A DNA stretch of 35,091 nucleotides from Alphaproteobacteria bacterium (GTDB lineage Bacteria; Pseudomonadota; Alphaproteobacteria; Micropepsales; Micropepsaceae): the NCBI GenBank assembly GCA_025361185.1, contig JANYAR010000006.1, positions 1 through 35,091 of the forward strand. The letters are read 5' to 3'. Under the pieces are notes generated by a model that saw only the letters and a program-made list of their open reading frames with translations, searched no databases and was not told the DNA's origin. This document shows positions 14,292 to 22,803 of the stretch, piece by piece. A program made the position numbers and the translations under genes. Each line of letters opens with the position of its first letter. The first letter of the stretch is position 1.

Positions 14292-16712
14292 CTACTTTGG
14301 CATCAGCGTCAATGTTTTCTCGGCGACCGATTCAACTTTCGGCCGCGAAAAGAAGATCGGAAAATACCTTCCCCGTGCCCACAATTCGTACAGATCACGG
14401 TAGTGGGGATTATTGACGTCGCCGGACTGGCCCGGATTGTTCAGACCGACCGAATTGTCCCAGTCATAGGTGTCCGACACGATCTTGAAAGAGGCCCCGC
14501 CGGTCTGGGCATCGCCCGCGCCGGTGGCGGTGATGGTATAGGCATCGCCGCCCCGCGGCAGGGTGCCGACATCGAACCTGGCTTCCAGCTCGGGGCGCAG
14601 CGCTTCACTCATGGGGTGCAGGATTTTGGTGTAGTGATAGGCGCCTAGCTTCCACTTTTCGATGTCGGGCCCCAGGCGCTTGGTCAGATCGGCCACCGCC
14701 TGGTCCAGGCTTTTGACCAGCACAGCGTTGCGTCCGGCAAGGGGATCGGCGCCGTAGCTGCCGTCCGGCGCGGCCAGAGAGGCGATGATGCGGGTCATGG
14801 GCGGCGTGATAACGTCGCGCGCCGTGGCGGACACGATGGTGTCCTTCACATTCGCCATCAAGTGGCGCTGAAACATCTCATAGATGCCCGCTTCGACTGA
14901 GTCCTTGTCCAGCACGAAATTCCAGTGCAGCAACCGCTCGGCGGTCTGGCGAACCACCGGGCCCGTGATGACAATGTCGCGCAGCAAGGGCACGATGCTG
15001 CGCGCCGGCAGCGACAGGTCGTTGTTCTGCAACACCGTCATGTCGGCGACAGAGAATTTCTTCGATGCTCCCAGCACCTCCGCCACGGCGCGGCCGCGAT
15101 AGGGATCGGTCCACACATGATGGATCGCTTCCATGTGGCTGTAGCCGGGCGGCACCTGATAATCGTTGGAGGTGTTGTAGAATCCCTTGTCCGGGTTCAG
15201 CACATGCGGCAGGTCTTTGATGGGCAGAAAACCGTCCCATTCATAGCGCCCGTCACCAGGTACCGGCACCAGCCCGCTGAAATTCATCCGCCGCGGGGCG
15301 ATCACCGCGGCGTTGTAGCCGATGTCGCCTGTCTTATCGCCCCAGATTAAGTTCTCCGCGGGGATGCTGGCATAGCTGATGGCATCGCGGAACTGGTCCC
15401 AATTCTGTGCCTGATCGATGCGCAGACTGCCCAGATAGGGCGCGCCGCCCGGCTGCAACCAGGCTGCACGCACCGCATAGGCCTTGTGGTGCGCCTTGTC
15501 TTCGAAGATCACCGGGCCGTGGCGCGTGAACTTCAGGTCCACTTTCTCCGCCGCGCGGCCCTTCACCGCTATGGTGTCGTGCACCACCTTCATCGTTTCC
15601 CAACCGCTGCCATATTTGTATTGCAGCGGATCGCCCGGGTTGGTGTCATAGACATACAGGTCTTCGGTGTCGGCGCCATATATGGTGTAGCCCCAGCCGC
15701 CAAAATCATTGTGGCCATAGGAGACACCGGGAATGGATGGCTCGCCCGCGCCGATCACGTTCCAGCCGGGGGCATTCAGTTGCACCCAATAGCGCAACGA
15801 AGGCGCTTCCTGCACCCGATGCGGATCGCCCACCACCAGCGGCATGCCGCTTTCGGTCAGCCGGCCGCTGACCACCCAATTGTTGCTGCCCATGTCGGCG
15901 CGGCGGTCGGCCAATTCGCGTTGCGACGGGATGGCGGCGAACCTGCGCATGGGTCTTGCCGACGCCGCTTTTGGATTGCGATATTCCGGCAACAAGTCGG
16001 TGCTTGCGAATTTCAGCGGCACGCGCCAGGCGTCATACAGCTCCAGAATGTTCTTCGATAGCAGCGATGCGTTGATCGCCGGATCGATGGTCAGATCGGG
16101 ATTGGGCGGCTGGTAGCTGGCCAGCGACTTGACCTTGGCGGCACCCAACGTGCGCACCGCCAGGGCGGTGTTCATTTCCTCATCCAGATTTCCCAGCAGA
16201 CCATTGAAGCGGGAAATCACGACCGCGGGCGTCCACCGGCCCGGCCTGATGCCCAGCATCTTGAATTCCGGCGTCAGCAGGTTTGGGTTGCGCTCAGTCT
16301 CGGCGATATAGGCGTTCACACCTTTGGCGAAGGCTTCGATAATCGCGGCACTGTGCGGATGGTACCAGGCCAGTTCCTGCTTCATATCACCGCGATACAT
16401 GAAAAGCCGGTTGCCGATATCGCGCTTCAGTTCGCGGGGACCGAGGATTTCTGCGACTGTGCCCGTGGCCTGGCGCCGCCACATTTCCAGCTCGAACAAC
16501 CGGTCGCGCGCGGCGTTGAATCCTTGCGCGAAAAACAGATCGTTTTCGTTCTTGGCGTAGATATGGGAAATACCCCAGCGATCCTTGATGATCTCCACCG
16601 GCTGGGTGAGGCCCGGTGTGCTCAATGATTCGGACGGCGCTGCCGCAGCAGCGAAGGGAAGCATCACCAGAAAAATCGCGAACGCACCCCATTTGCGGCT
16701 TGCGATCGTCAT
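14292..16712 (-). CDS. Penicillin acylase family (Ntn-hydrolase) protein
   Basis: An 806-aa secreted amidase precursor. The Sec signal (basic start, Phe-Ala-Ile-Phe-Leu-Val-Met-Leu core) ends at the Ala run near residue 25. The alpha part has Asp-Arg-Trp-Gly-Ile-Ser-His-Ile-Tyr-Ala, Phe-Ala-Gln-Gly-Phe-Asn-Ala-Ala-Arg-Asp-Arg-Leu and Glu-Met-Trp-Arg-Arg. The beta part begins at Ser276 in Met-Gly-Ser-Asn-Asn-Trp, the self-cleavage site and nucleophile, followed by Gly-Asp-Pro-His, Gly-His-Asn and Arg-His-Gly-Pro-Val motifs. The family cleaves amides: penicillins, acyl-homoserine lactones, other N-acyl compounds. Start 16712 is an ATG with AGGGGAAAG about 5 bases upstream; an upstream TTG at 16751 is less likely. 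It leads the run with the PLP enzyme and aldolase. Confidence 0.9.
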   Translation of the reverse strand: MTIASRKWGAFAIFLVMLPFAAAAAPSESLSTPGLTQPVEIIKDRWGISHIYAKNENDLFFAQGFNAARDRLFELEMWRRQATGTVAEILGPRELKRDIGNRLFMYRGDMKQELAWYHPHSAAIIEAFAKGVNAYIAETERNPNLLTPEFKMLGIRPGRWTPAVVISRFNGLLGNLDEEMNTALAVRTLGAAKVKSLASYQPPNPDLTIDPAINASLLSKNILELYDAWRVPLKFASTDLLPEYRNPKAASARPMRRFAAIPSQRELADRRADMGSNNWVVSGRLTESGMPLVVGDPHRVQEAPSLRYWVQLNAPGWNVIGAGEPSIPGVSYGHNDFGGWGYTIYGADTEDLYVYDTNPGDPLQYKYGSGWETMKVVHDTIAVKGRAAEKVDLKFTRHGPVIFEDKAHHKAYAVRAAWLQPGGAPYLGSLRIDQAQNWDQFRDAISYASIPAENLIWGDKTGDIGYNAAVIAPRRMNFSGLVPVPGDGRYEWDGFLPIKDLPHVLNPDKGFYNTSNDYQVPPGYSHMEAIHHVWTDPYRGRAVAEVLGASKKFSVADMTVLQNNDLSLPARSIVPLLRDIVITGPVVRQTAERLLHWNFVLDKDSVEAGIYEMFQRHLMANVKDTIVSATARDVITPPMTRIIASLAAPDGSYGADPLAGRNAVLVKSLDQAVADLTKRLGPDIEKWKLGAYHYTKILHPMSEALRPELEARFDVGTLPRGGDAYTITATGAGDAQTGGASFKIVSDTYDWDNSVGLNNPGQSGDVNNPHYRDLYELWARGRYFPIFFSRPKVESVAEKTLTLMPK

Positions 16713-16847
16713 AGCTTTCCCCTGTCCATAAGGTTTGCCCTTATTTTTCAATTTTGCCTACAATAGCCTCTTACGGGCCACATTGAAGAACAATCAGGCT
16801 GTCCTGGCGGTTGAAAAGCCGCTCCATCCGACCGGGGAATGACGAAA
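16713..16847. promoter_or_regulatory. Divergent promoter region, acylase and POT transporter
   Basis: A 135-base gap between divergent starts, with an AT-rich patch around 16741-16765 that is the likely core promoter zone. A TATTGT box reading leftward near 16765-16760 could be the acylase -10, with a poor -35. I see no clear operator palindrome. Shared control of amidase and transporter is likely from the geometry alone. Confidence 0.3.
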
Positions 16848-18170
16848 ATGAAGCGGGCGCGGACGAAGTTCTTTGACCAGCCGCGGGGCGTGGGCCTGGT
16901 CGCCGCCACCGAATTCTGGGAACGCTTCTCCTATTATGGCTTTACGGGCCTCGCCACCCTGTTCATGGCGGCCGATCCGGCCACCGGCGGCTTGGGCATG
17001 GAAAAGGGCCTTACCCTTAAGGTGTTCGGCGTCGCGGTCGGAATGATCTTCATGGCGCCCTCGTTGGGCGGCTGGATCGCAGATCGGCTAATCGGTCCCT
17101 ACGCGGCCGTCGTCATCGGTTGCCTGGGGCTTGCCGGCGCCAACTTTCTGCTGGCTGCCGCGGGGACGCAGGCGGCGCATCTGGCCGGCCTTGCCCTGCC
17201 CCTCTTTTATTGCGGGCTTGCCGTCATGATCGTCGGCGCCGGCATGTTCAAATCCAATGTCGGCTCGCTTCTGGGACAGTTGTACGCAGCCGGCGACGTC
17301 CGCCGCCAGGATGGCTTTATGTTGTTCTACATGGGCATCAATCTAGGCGCCTTCGCCGCGCCCTATGGCGCCGGGACCTTGGGCGAGCGGGAGGGCTGGT
17401 CCTGGGGTTTCCTGGTCGCCGGCATCGGCATGATGCTGGGCTTGGGACTGTTTCTGTGGCTCAGCCGCGGCCGTTTTCCCGCTTTCGTGAAACCGGCGCC
17501 ACGCAAGCAAACCACAGGCGGCGAAACCTCGGTCTGGCGCGAGCCGGGCGTGCGTCTGGTTCTGATCATGGTCGTCTTCACCGCCGTCTACATGATCGGC
17601 CAGCAAACCTATGGCGGGGTAATGAATCTGTATGTCCACGACCGCGTCGATAAGATGGTGTTCGGCTTCGACATACCCACCACCTGGTTTTTGTCTCTCA
17701 ATCCCCTGATCATCATCCTGGGCGGGCCCTTGGTGTCAAAATTCTGGGCGGCGCACGACCAGGCGGCCCAGCGGCTTCCCGCCATCAACAGAATCCTCAC
17801 CGGCACCGTGTTGATGGCGCTGTCTTATGTCCTGATGGCTGTCGTCGACATGATGGCCGGCGGCGGACTCGTTGCGCCGATATGGATCGTTGTCTTCTAT
17901 CTGGTCATCACGCTGGCGGAACTGTGCGTTTTCCCCATCGGCCTGGCCGAAATCAGCCGCCGCGCGCCCAAGGAGGTCATGGGCGTGCTGATGGGGCTGT
18001 GGGTCTTTACCATGGGCTTCGGCAGCCTGTGCGCCGGCTGGTTGGGCGGCACGCTGGCGGATGTGCCGGCCTGGATGATGTTCGCGGTACTGGCGGGCGG
18101 CGGCGCGCTCAGTGCGGCGGTGTTGTTCGCGCTTGAGCCGGTGATCCGCCGGCGGTTGAACCTGAGCTGA
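16848..18170 (+). CDS. POT/PTR2 family proton-coupled peptide transporter
   Basis: A 440-aa inner-membrane carrier with about 12 hydrophobic helices. The family signature Glu-Phe-Trp-Glu-Arg-Phe-Ser-Tyr-Tyr-Gly lies near residue 20 in helix 1 (the ExxERFxYY proton-coupling motif), and Phe-Tyr-Met-Gly-Ile-Asn-Leu-Gly-Ala-Phe near 165 is the second POT motif. These carriers import di- and tripeptides, and some relatives move peptide-like drugs. Two ATGs are possible: GGGGA abuts 16839 but is 9 bases before 16848, so I chose 16848. Divergent from the acylase gene, suggesting uptake of peptide or amide products. MlrD of microcystin-degrading bacteria belongs to the same broad family. Confidence 0.92.
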   Translation: MKRARTKFFDQPRGVGLVAATEFWERFSYYGFTGLATLFMAADPATGGLGMEKGLTLKVFGVAVGMIFMAPSLGGWIADRLIGPYAAVVIGCLGLAGANFLLAAAGTQAAHLAGLALPLFYCGLAVMIVGAGMFKSNVGSLLGQLYAAGDVRRQDGFMLFYMGINLGAFAAPYGAGTLGEREGWSWGFLVAGIGMMLGLGLFLWLSRGRFPAFVKPAPRKQTTGGETSVWREPGVRLVLIMVVFTAVYMIGQQTYGGVMNLYVHDRVDKMVFGFDIPTTWFLSLNPLIIILGGPLVSKFWAAHDQAAQRLPAINRILTGTVLMALSYVLMAVVDMMAGGGLVAPIWIVVFYLVITLAELCVFPIGLAEISRRAPKEVMGVLMGLWVFTMGFGSLCAGWLGGTLADVPAWMMFAVLAGGGALSAAVLFALEPVIRRRLNLS

Positions 18171-18185
18171 CGCGAGCCTGTCGAT

Positions 18186-19820
18186 CTAAGCGGGCCGCAC
18201 CAGTTCCGTCACCCGAAACGGTTCAAGCGTATCGATGACATCGGGGCTTTGCTCGCGAAATTTGTAGCGAAAAAACTTCAGGGTGATACTGCTGATTGTG
18301 AAGTCGGCAATGATGAAGCCGTTTTCTTCAAGCGGCTTCAGAGTCTCTTCCATGGCAAGATGCTGTGGCGGTGTCGCCCCTACCCCGCGAAATGCGGACG
18401 GCCACAAGGAATCGCCGGTGCCGAGCGGTCCGGACAACACCGTCACGATGGGATTCGTGCTGAAATCCAGCGTCCCGCTGCGCAGCATGCGGCCCTCGGC
18501 GATGGCATGAAGGTCGCCGCTGATAATGAGCGGTATGCGGCCGGGCATTCCGGCGACCGCCGCCATCAGCCTGTCATGCTGCTTGAGCCACCCGTCCTGC
18601 CAGTATGGTTTTGGCTTCGTCGTCGTCAGCCTGCCGTCATCTCCCAGAATATCGGGATACCACTCACCCCATTTGCCGGCGCTCCAACCGGGTGGGTTGG
18701 ACGGAATGTTGACGACATGCGTCACATCGCGTGCCGCCATGCGCGCCTTGAGCCAACTCTCCACCGTACCGTCGAGAAAGACGGCGCTCGGGCCGCTCAG
18801 GGTCAGCGTGCGGCGGACATCATAGAGAAGCAGCTCCGCGAGCCGTCCATAGCGCAGCGTACCGAAGGCTTCCGCCACGCCTTGGGGACGGTCGGCCGCC
18901 GACGCGCCGGGCAGCCCAAGCGGCCTGTTCAAATCGGGAAGAAATTCCGGGTAATAGAGCCGGCGCGTCGCGCGGGCGAGATTGAGCATGAAATTGTCGG
19001 GCGGGAAGGTCACGATCTCATCGCTCGCCTCGTCATTGTCAAAATAATCGTGGTCATCCGTCATGAAAAACATGGGCGTCGAACGGCACAAGGCGCCATA
19101 CAGCGGAACGATCTGCGGGCCGGCGGCGCGGCGCAATGTCGTTTCGTTTGGACCGCCCAAGACCGGCTGTGAACGGTCGAACGTGCCGGCATAGGCAATG
19201 GCTTTTGGCGAAGCACCAAGGGACTTGGACAAACGTGGCGCGCGCAAATCCCAATAGACCTGATCGCCGTTTGCGATGATAGCGTCGGGCTTGAAGGACA
19301 AGCCGCGCTTCAGCAGGCGCTGGCGCAAAGCGGACGACAAGAAGTTGGTCCGCCCATCCGGGAGACCGGCGTTCAGCGCGTCATGACCACCAGCACAAGT
19401 GTAAATCAAGAGCCGCAATCGGGACGGCATGGCATCGGGTGCGGGGAAGGTCGAAAGTGTCCAGGGCTCGCACAAGGCCCGGCCCTCACCGCTTACCAGC
19501 GACAAGCGGTAAGGCGTTGCCGGATTCAGGCCGGATATGTCGAATTGCCAGAAATCGCCGCGCACGGAGGTTCTCTGACCTCGCACGCGGGCGGTTGCGA
19601 CATGCAATTGCGGGGCTGTAGCGAGCGGTCCCTCAAAAGACGCTTTGATGAGAATGCGGTCGTGACCGACGGTGGGCAGCAAATGCAAAAGCTTGCCTTG
19701 GTCCCACCCGCCCGTATCTGCTTTTGCGGTAACCGGCGCAGGTTCCGCGATTGCCGGAGCCGCAATATGAGAGAGGCCCGCCGCCCCCGCACCAACCACA
19801 AACTGCCGCCGCGACGTCAT
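18186..19820 (-). CDS. PhoD-like metallophosphatase, Tat-exported
   Basis: A 544-aa protein with a Tat signal (Ser-Arg-Arg-Gln-Phe-Val-Val-Gly-Ala-Gly, cleavage near Ala-Ile-Ala at about 25), a short N-terminal beta-sandwich and a calcineurin-like metal site: Ala-Asn-Gly-Asp-Gln-Val-Tyr-Trp, Thr-Asp-Asp-His-Asp-Tyr-Phe-Asp-Asn-Asp and Ile-Ser-Gly-Asp-Leu-His. PhoD enzymes are secreted phosphodiesterases/alkaline phosphatases using Ca and Fe. The start 19820 gives the Tat signal and lies 4 bases after the cupin stop; upstream in-frame residues overlap the cupin gene. Last gene of the GGT-cupin-PhoD run. No Pho box was seen, so phosphate control is not supported. Confidence 0.9.
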   Translation of the reverse strand: MTSRRQFVVGAGAAGLSHIAAPAIAEPAPVTAKADTGGWDQGKLLHLLPTVGHDRILIKASFEGPLATAPQLHVATARVRGQRTSVRGDFWQFDISGLNPATPYRLSLVSGEGRALCEPWTLSTFPAPDAMPSRLRLLIYTCAGGHDALNAGLPDGRTNFLSSALRQRLLKRGLSFKPDAIIANGDQVYWDLRAPRLSKSLGASPKAIAYAGTFDRSQPVLGGPNETTLRRAAGPQIVPLYGALCRSTPMFFMTDDHDYFDNDEASDEIVTFPPDNFMLNLARATRRLYYPEFLPDLNRPLGLPGASAADRPQGVAEAFGTLRYGRLAELLLYDVRRTLTLSGPSAVFLDGTVESWLKARMAARDVTHVVNIPSNPPGWSAGKWGEWYPDILGDDGRLTTTKPKPYWQDGWLKQHDRLMAAVAGMPGRIPLIISGDLHAIAEGRMLRSGTLDFSTNPIVTVLSGPLGTGDSLWPSAFRGVGATPPQHLAMEETLKPLEENGFIIADFTISSITLKFFRYKFREQSPDVIDTLEPFRVTELVRPA

Positions 19821-19824
19821 TTTG

Positions 19825-20748
19825 TCAGTCCGCGACGGGATCAAAATTGTGAAGGATCGGCGGACGCGGGTTGATGGGTATGCGCGTCGAGATGGGCGCA
19901 TTCGGGCTGCTCAAGGCGCGGTGCCAGCGGCCCTTGGCGGCGGTCACGATATCGCCCTGCTCCGCTTCGAAATAGGGCAAGCCCTCAATCTTGTAGCCGA
20001 GCTTTCCTTCCATGATGAACCAGAACTCCGTCATGTCGATATGGAAGTGACCTTTGTTACTGTCCGGCGGCACAGGCTGGCCCTTGGCACGAATGACATT
20101 GACCGTGATGTGGTCGTCGCGCGCAAAAATGGTAGGAAGTTTGCCGCTGCCCGCCTGCTTCCAGAAATCCAGATAGACCAAATTGCTGTCACGGTCCTTG
20201 GACGGCCCCGGGGTGCCTGTGGCTTTCACGTACGTGCGGCCGGGAATTGGATCGGGCGTCTCAGTCAAGGGGTAGAGCGGCGGTGCTCCCGCCTGGCGCA
20301 CTTCAAAGCGCAGCGACGAGACGTCGCTCACCGTTTCCAGCGTATAGACATGGCGGCAGGCTATGTTGACCATGAAGCCCTTGGTGGCCGTGAAGGGCTC
20401 AGTGCCTTCGATGGTCACTTCGATCGCCCCGTCCTGAACGATGAAGACCACACGGTCATCGGAATAGAAGCGGGCTTTCTGCTTTTTGCCGGGTCCCAGC
20501 GAAATGTAATCGGCCTCCTGCTCGCGGTTTCTTACAATTGGCTGAACCCAATCGCTCCGTCCTCGATGCGCGGCAAGGATGGCCGAAAGCTTCCAGTGTG
20601 CCTTGTTGGGCGCCGCATAGGGTGTGGGAATTGTCGGTTTAACCGCCCAATATTGTCCGGGCATGCGCTGGTTGGCAGCTTCGTTCTGGGCGGCAGCAGG
20701 AAGCACCAATGCCATGGCCGCGACGGCGAGGGATAAGATGACCTTCAT
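19825..20748 (-). CDS. Secreted bicupin protein
   Basis: A 307-aa protein with a Sec signal (Lys-Val-Ile-Leu-Ser-Leu core, Ala-Ala-Ala-Gln near 20). Two cupin folds follow: one around 85-165 (Phe-Ile-Val-Gln-Asp-Gly-Ala-Ile-Glu-Val) without obvious His ligands, and one around 225-300 with His-Phe-His-Ile-Asp-Met-Thr-Glu-Phe, the usual metal-binding His/His/Glu. The second is probably the active or binding domain. GGGGAG lies 8 bases before the ATG at 20748; a longer frame upstream has no support. It sits 38 bases after the GGT-like gene and 4 bases before phoD-like. Function unknown; a periplasmic isomerase, dioxygenase or binding role is possible. Confidence 0.82.
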   Translation of the reverse strand: MKVILSLAVAAMALVLPAAAQNEAANQRMPGQYWAVKPTIPTPYAAPNKAHWKLSAILAAHRGRSDWVQPIVRNREQEADYISLGPGKKQKARFYSDDRVVFIVQDGAIEVTIEGTEPFTATKGFMVNIACRHVYTLETVSDVSSLRFEVRQAGAPPLYPLTETPDPIPGRTYVKATGTPGPSKDRDSNLVYLDFWKQAGSGKLPTIFARDDHITVNVIRAKGQPVPPDSNKGHFHIDMTEFWFIMEGKLGYKIEGLPYFEAEQGDIVTAAKGRWHRALSSPNAPISTRIPINPRPPILHNFDPVAD

Positions 20749-20786
20749 GCTGTTCTCCCCAGGTCCGGATATAAAAAACCTTGCCT

Positions 20787-22703
20787 TCACCAAGCCGCCG
20801 CCAAACCGTCCTTGCGATGATCTGTACCGGCGCGATAGGCGCCATTCACCGGCCGCTGCGATGTCTTGGCGAAGTCGGGCGGCGGCTCCTTGGGGTCGGG
20901 CGTGAACAGGATGGCCTGGAAGCCGCCCACAATAGAGCCGTTTGCCAGCACCACCTTGTGTCCCATGGCCGCAAGCTTGGCGCCGATCAGCTCCGTCAGC
21001 TGCGATTCCAAATAGAGCTGATTGCCGATCTGATCATGGCGGAACCGCGCCATGTCGGTGGAGGCCTGCAGGTTCGCGCCCAGATCCACCATGTTGACCA
21101 CCATCTGGGCATGGCCCTGGGACTGCATGTCGCCGCCCATCAACTGGAAGGCCATTAGCTGGCCGCCCATCACCTGGCCATCTGGGCGCCCGCCTTGCAG
21201 CAGAAAAGCCGCGGCCAGGGTATTAAACGGCCGCTTCTGCGGGGCGATGGCGTTGGGGCTTTTGGGATCCAGGCTGAACAGCCCGCCGCGATTGTGCAAC
21301 AGAAAGCCATAGCCCGGCACGGTGACGCCCGAGCCGAAGCCGGAAAAGTTGCTGTTGACCCAGGACACCATGTTGCCCCAGCGGTCGGCGGCGGCAAGTA
21401 CGATGGTGTCGCCATTGCCATTGCCGTGCCCCGGCCTGGTGTCGGATGCCTTGGCCGGATTGATCCTGGCGCACAGGCTTTGCGCATGCTGCGGCGTCAG
21501 CAGCGCCTTCACTTTTTCTCCCAGGCCCGGATTGAAATTGGGATCGCCGTTGACCGCGATCAGATCGGCATAGGCGAGCTTCTTGGCTTCCACCAGCAGA
21601 TGCCAATAGCGCACGTCGGTCGGACCAAGAGACGCCAGTGTCTGGCCTGGATAGACCGCACCGACACACGTGCTCAGAATATTAAGCATCTCATTGGCAG
21701 CGAAGCCCTGGCTGGGCGGCGGCAGTTCCGCCAGGGTGAAGCCGTGATAGTCGCTACGCACCGGCTCAACCCACTCGCCTTTATAGGCGGCAAGGTCTTC
21801 CATGGTCATGACACCACCCAGCGCCTTCTCCTTGGCGACAATGGCCTTGGCGATATCGCCCTTGTAAAAAGCGTCACGGCCCTGCGCCTGCAGCAGCCGG
21901 AATGCCTTGGCCAGTTCGGGGTTGCGGAAAATCTGTCCCGCCTTGGGCTGCTGGCCGTTGATGTACCAGGTATGAATGGAATCCGGATCGGGCGCCGTGC
22001 AGCAGTGAGTCGCGTCCGATCGTACCGCGTTTACGGCGTTGGGCAGATGCCAGTCGAACGCCGCGCGCTCTGCCAAGGGAACGCCTTGGCTTGCATAAAC
22101 CGCGGCAGGCTCCAGCACCTGCTTGAAAGTCATGGTGCCGTACTTATCCAGCACTTCCTGCCAGCCCCAGGCCGCGCCCGGCACGGTGGCGGCGAGAACG
22201 CCGCGCTGGGGCATGCCCGAACCCGGACCCCAATTCGCAGGATCGGCGCGATAGCCTTTGGCGTTCATGAAGGCGAGGCTCTGACCGCCGGCCGCCTTGC
22301 CGCTGGCATTCAGCACATGCAGCTTGTGATCCTTGGCCGTGTAGATGATGGCGAAGAGATCCCCGCCCATCCCCACGTTCATCGGCTCGATCAGGTTGAG
22401 AACGGCGGCGGTGGCCACGGCCGCATCCACGGCATTGCCGCCCTTGCGCAGCATATCGAGGCCCGCCTGGGCCGCCAGCGGCTGGCTGGTGGCAACCATG
22501 CCGTTGCGCCCCACGACTTCCGAACGGCTCTGGGCAAGCCAGCCATCCGCACGGTCGCCACGCACCGCCTTGCAGGCCGGCGGATTTTCCGAACCCGAAT
22601 TGCAGGTCGAGGTGGAAAGCTGCTGGGGTGTTGCGGCCGATCCGGCCAATGCCGTGAATCCAAGCGCCAGCAACAGCATCTTGGAATAGTGAATTGCGTT
22701 CAT
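20787..22703 (-). CDS. Gamma-glutamyltransferase-like Ntn-hydrolase, secreted
   Basis: A 638-aa protein with a Sec signal (Leu-Leu-Leu-Ala-Leu-Gly-Phe core, cleavage near Gly-Ser-Ala-Ala at 24). The large-subunit region has Gly-Gly-Asn-Ala-Val-Asp-Ala-Ala-Val-Ala (88-97) and Gly-Met-Gly-Gly-Asp (111-115), both hallmarks. The predicted self-cleavage Thr433 lies in Gly-Asn-Gly-Asp-Thr-Ile-Val-Leu-Ala-Ala-Ala-Asp, where classical enzymes have Thr-Thr-His-x-Ser-Val-Val-Asp, so the second motif is divergent. Gly-Ser-Gly-Val and Pro-Asn-Ala-Ile-Ala-Pro-Gln-Lys-Arg-Pro are conserved. It may be a related acylase rather than a true glutathione enzyme. First of the GGT-cupin-PhoD run. Confidence 0.87.
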   Translation of the reverse strand: MNAIHYSKMLLLALGFTALAGSAATPQQLSTSTCNSGSENPPACKAVRGDRADGWLAQSRSEVVGRNGMVATSQPLAAQAGLDMLRKGGNAVDAAVATAAVLNLIEPMNVGMGGDLFAIIYTAKDHKLHVLNASGKAAGGQSLAFMNAKGYRADPANWGPGSGMPQRGVLAATVPGAAWGWQEVLDKYGTMTFKQVLEPAAVYASQGVPLAERAAFDWHLPNAVNAVRSDATHCCTAPDPDSIHTWYINGQQPKAGQIFRNPELAKAFRLLQAQGRDAFYKGDIAKAIVAKEKALGGVMTMEDLAAYKGEWVEPVRSDYHGFTLAELPPPSQGFAANEMLNILSTCVGAVYPGQTLASLGPTDVRYWHLLVEAKKLAYADLIAVNGDPNFNPGLGEKVKALLTPQHAQSLCARINPAKASDTRPGHGNGNGDTIVLAAADRWGNMVSWVNSNFSGFGSGVTVPGYGFLLHNRGGLFSLDPKSPNAIAPQKRPFNTLAAAFLLQGGRPDGQVMGGQLMAFQLMGGDMQSQGHAQMVVNMVDLGANLQASTDMARFRHDQIGNQLYLESQLTELIGAKLAAMGHKVVLANGSIVGGFQAILFTPDPKEPPPDFAKTSQRPVNGAYRAGTDHRKDGLAAAW

Positions 22704-22803
22704 CGCGCGCCCCCAAAATTTCAGTCTGACATGACCCCAACACTACCTGGCCCGACCGCCTATCGCCGTTACGGATCGAGGCGGCGGGAAAACCTACCTT
22801 CTT
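22704..22803 (-). other. Intergenic region between cyclase and GGT-like genes
   Basis: One hundred bases separate the end of the cyclase gene from the GGT-like start, with a TGGGGG ribosome-site candidate before the latter. No hairpin with a T-run and no convincing -35/-10 pair were seen, so it is unclear whether the cyclase and GGT genes share a transcript. Confidence 0.25.
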
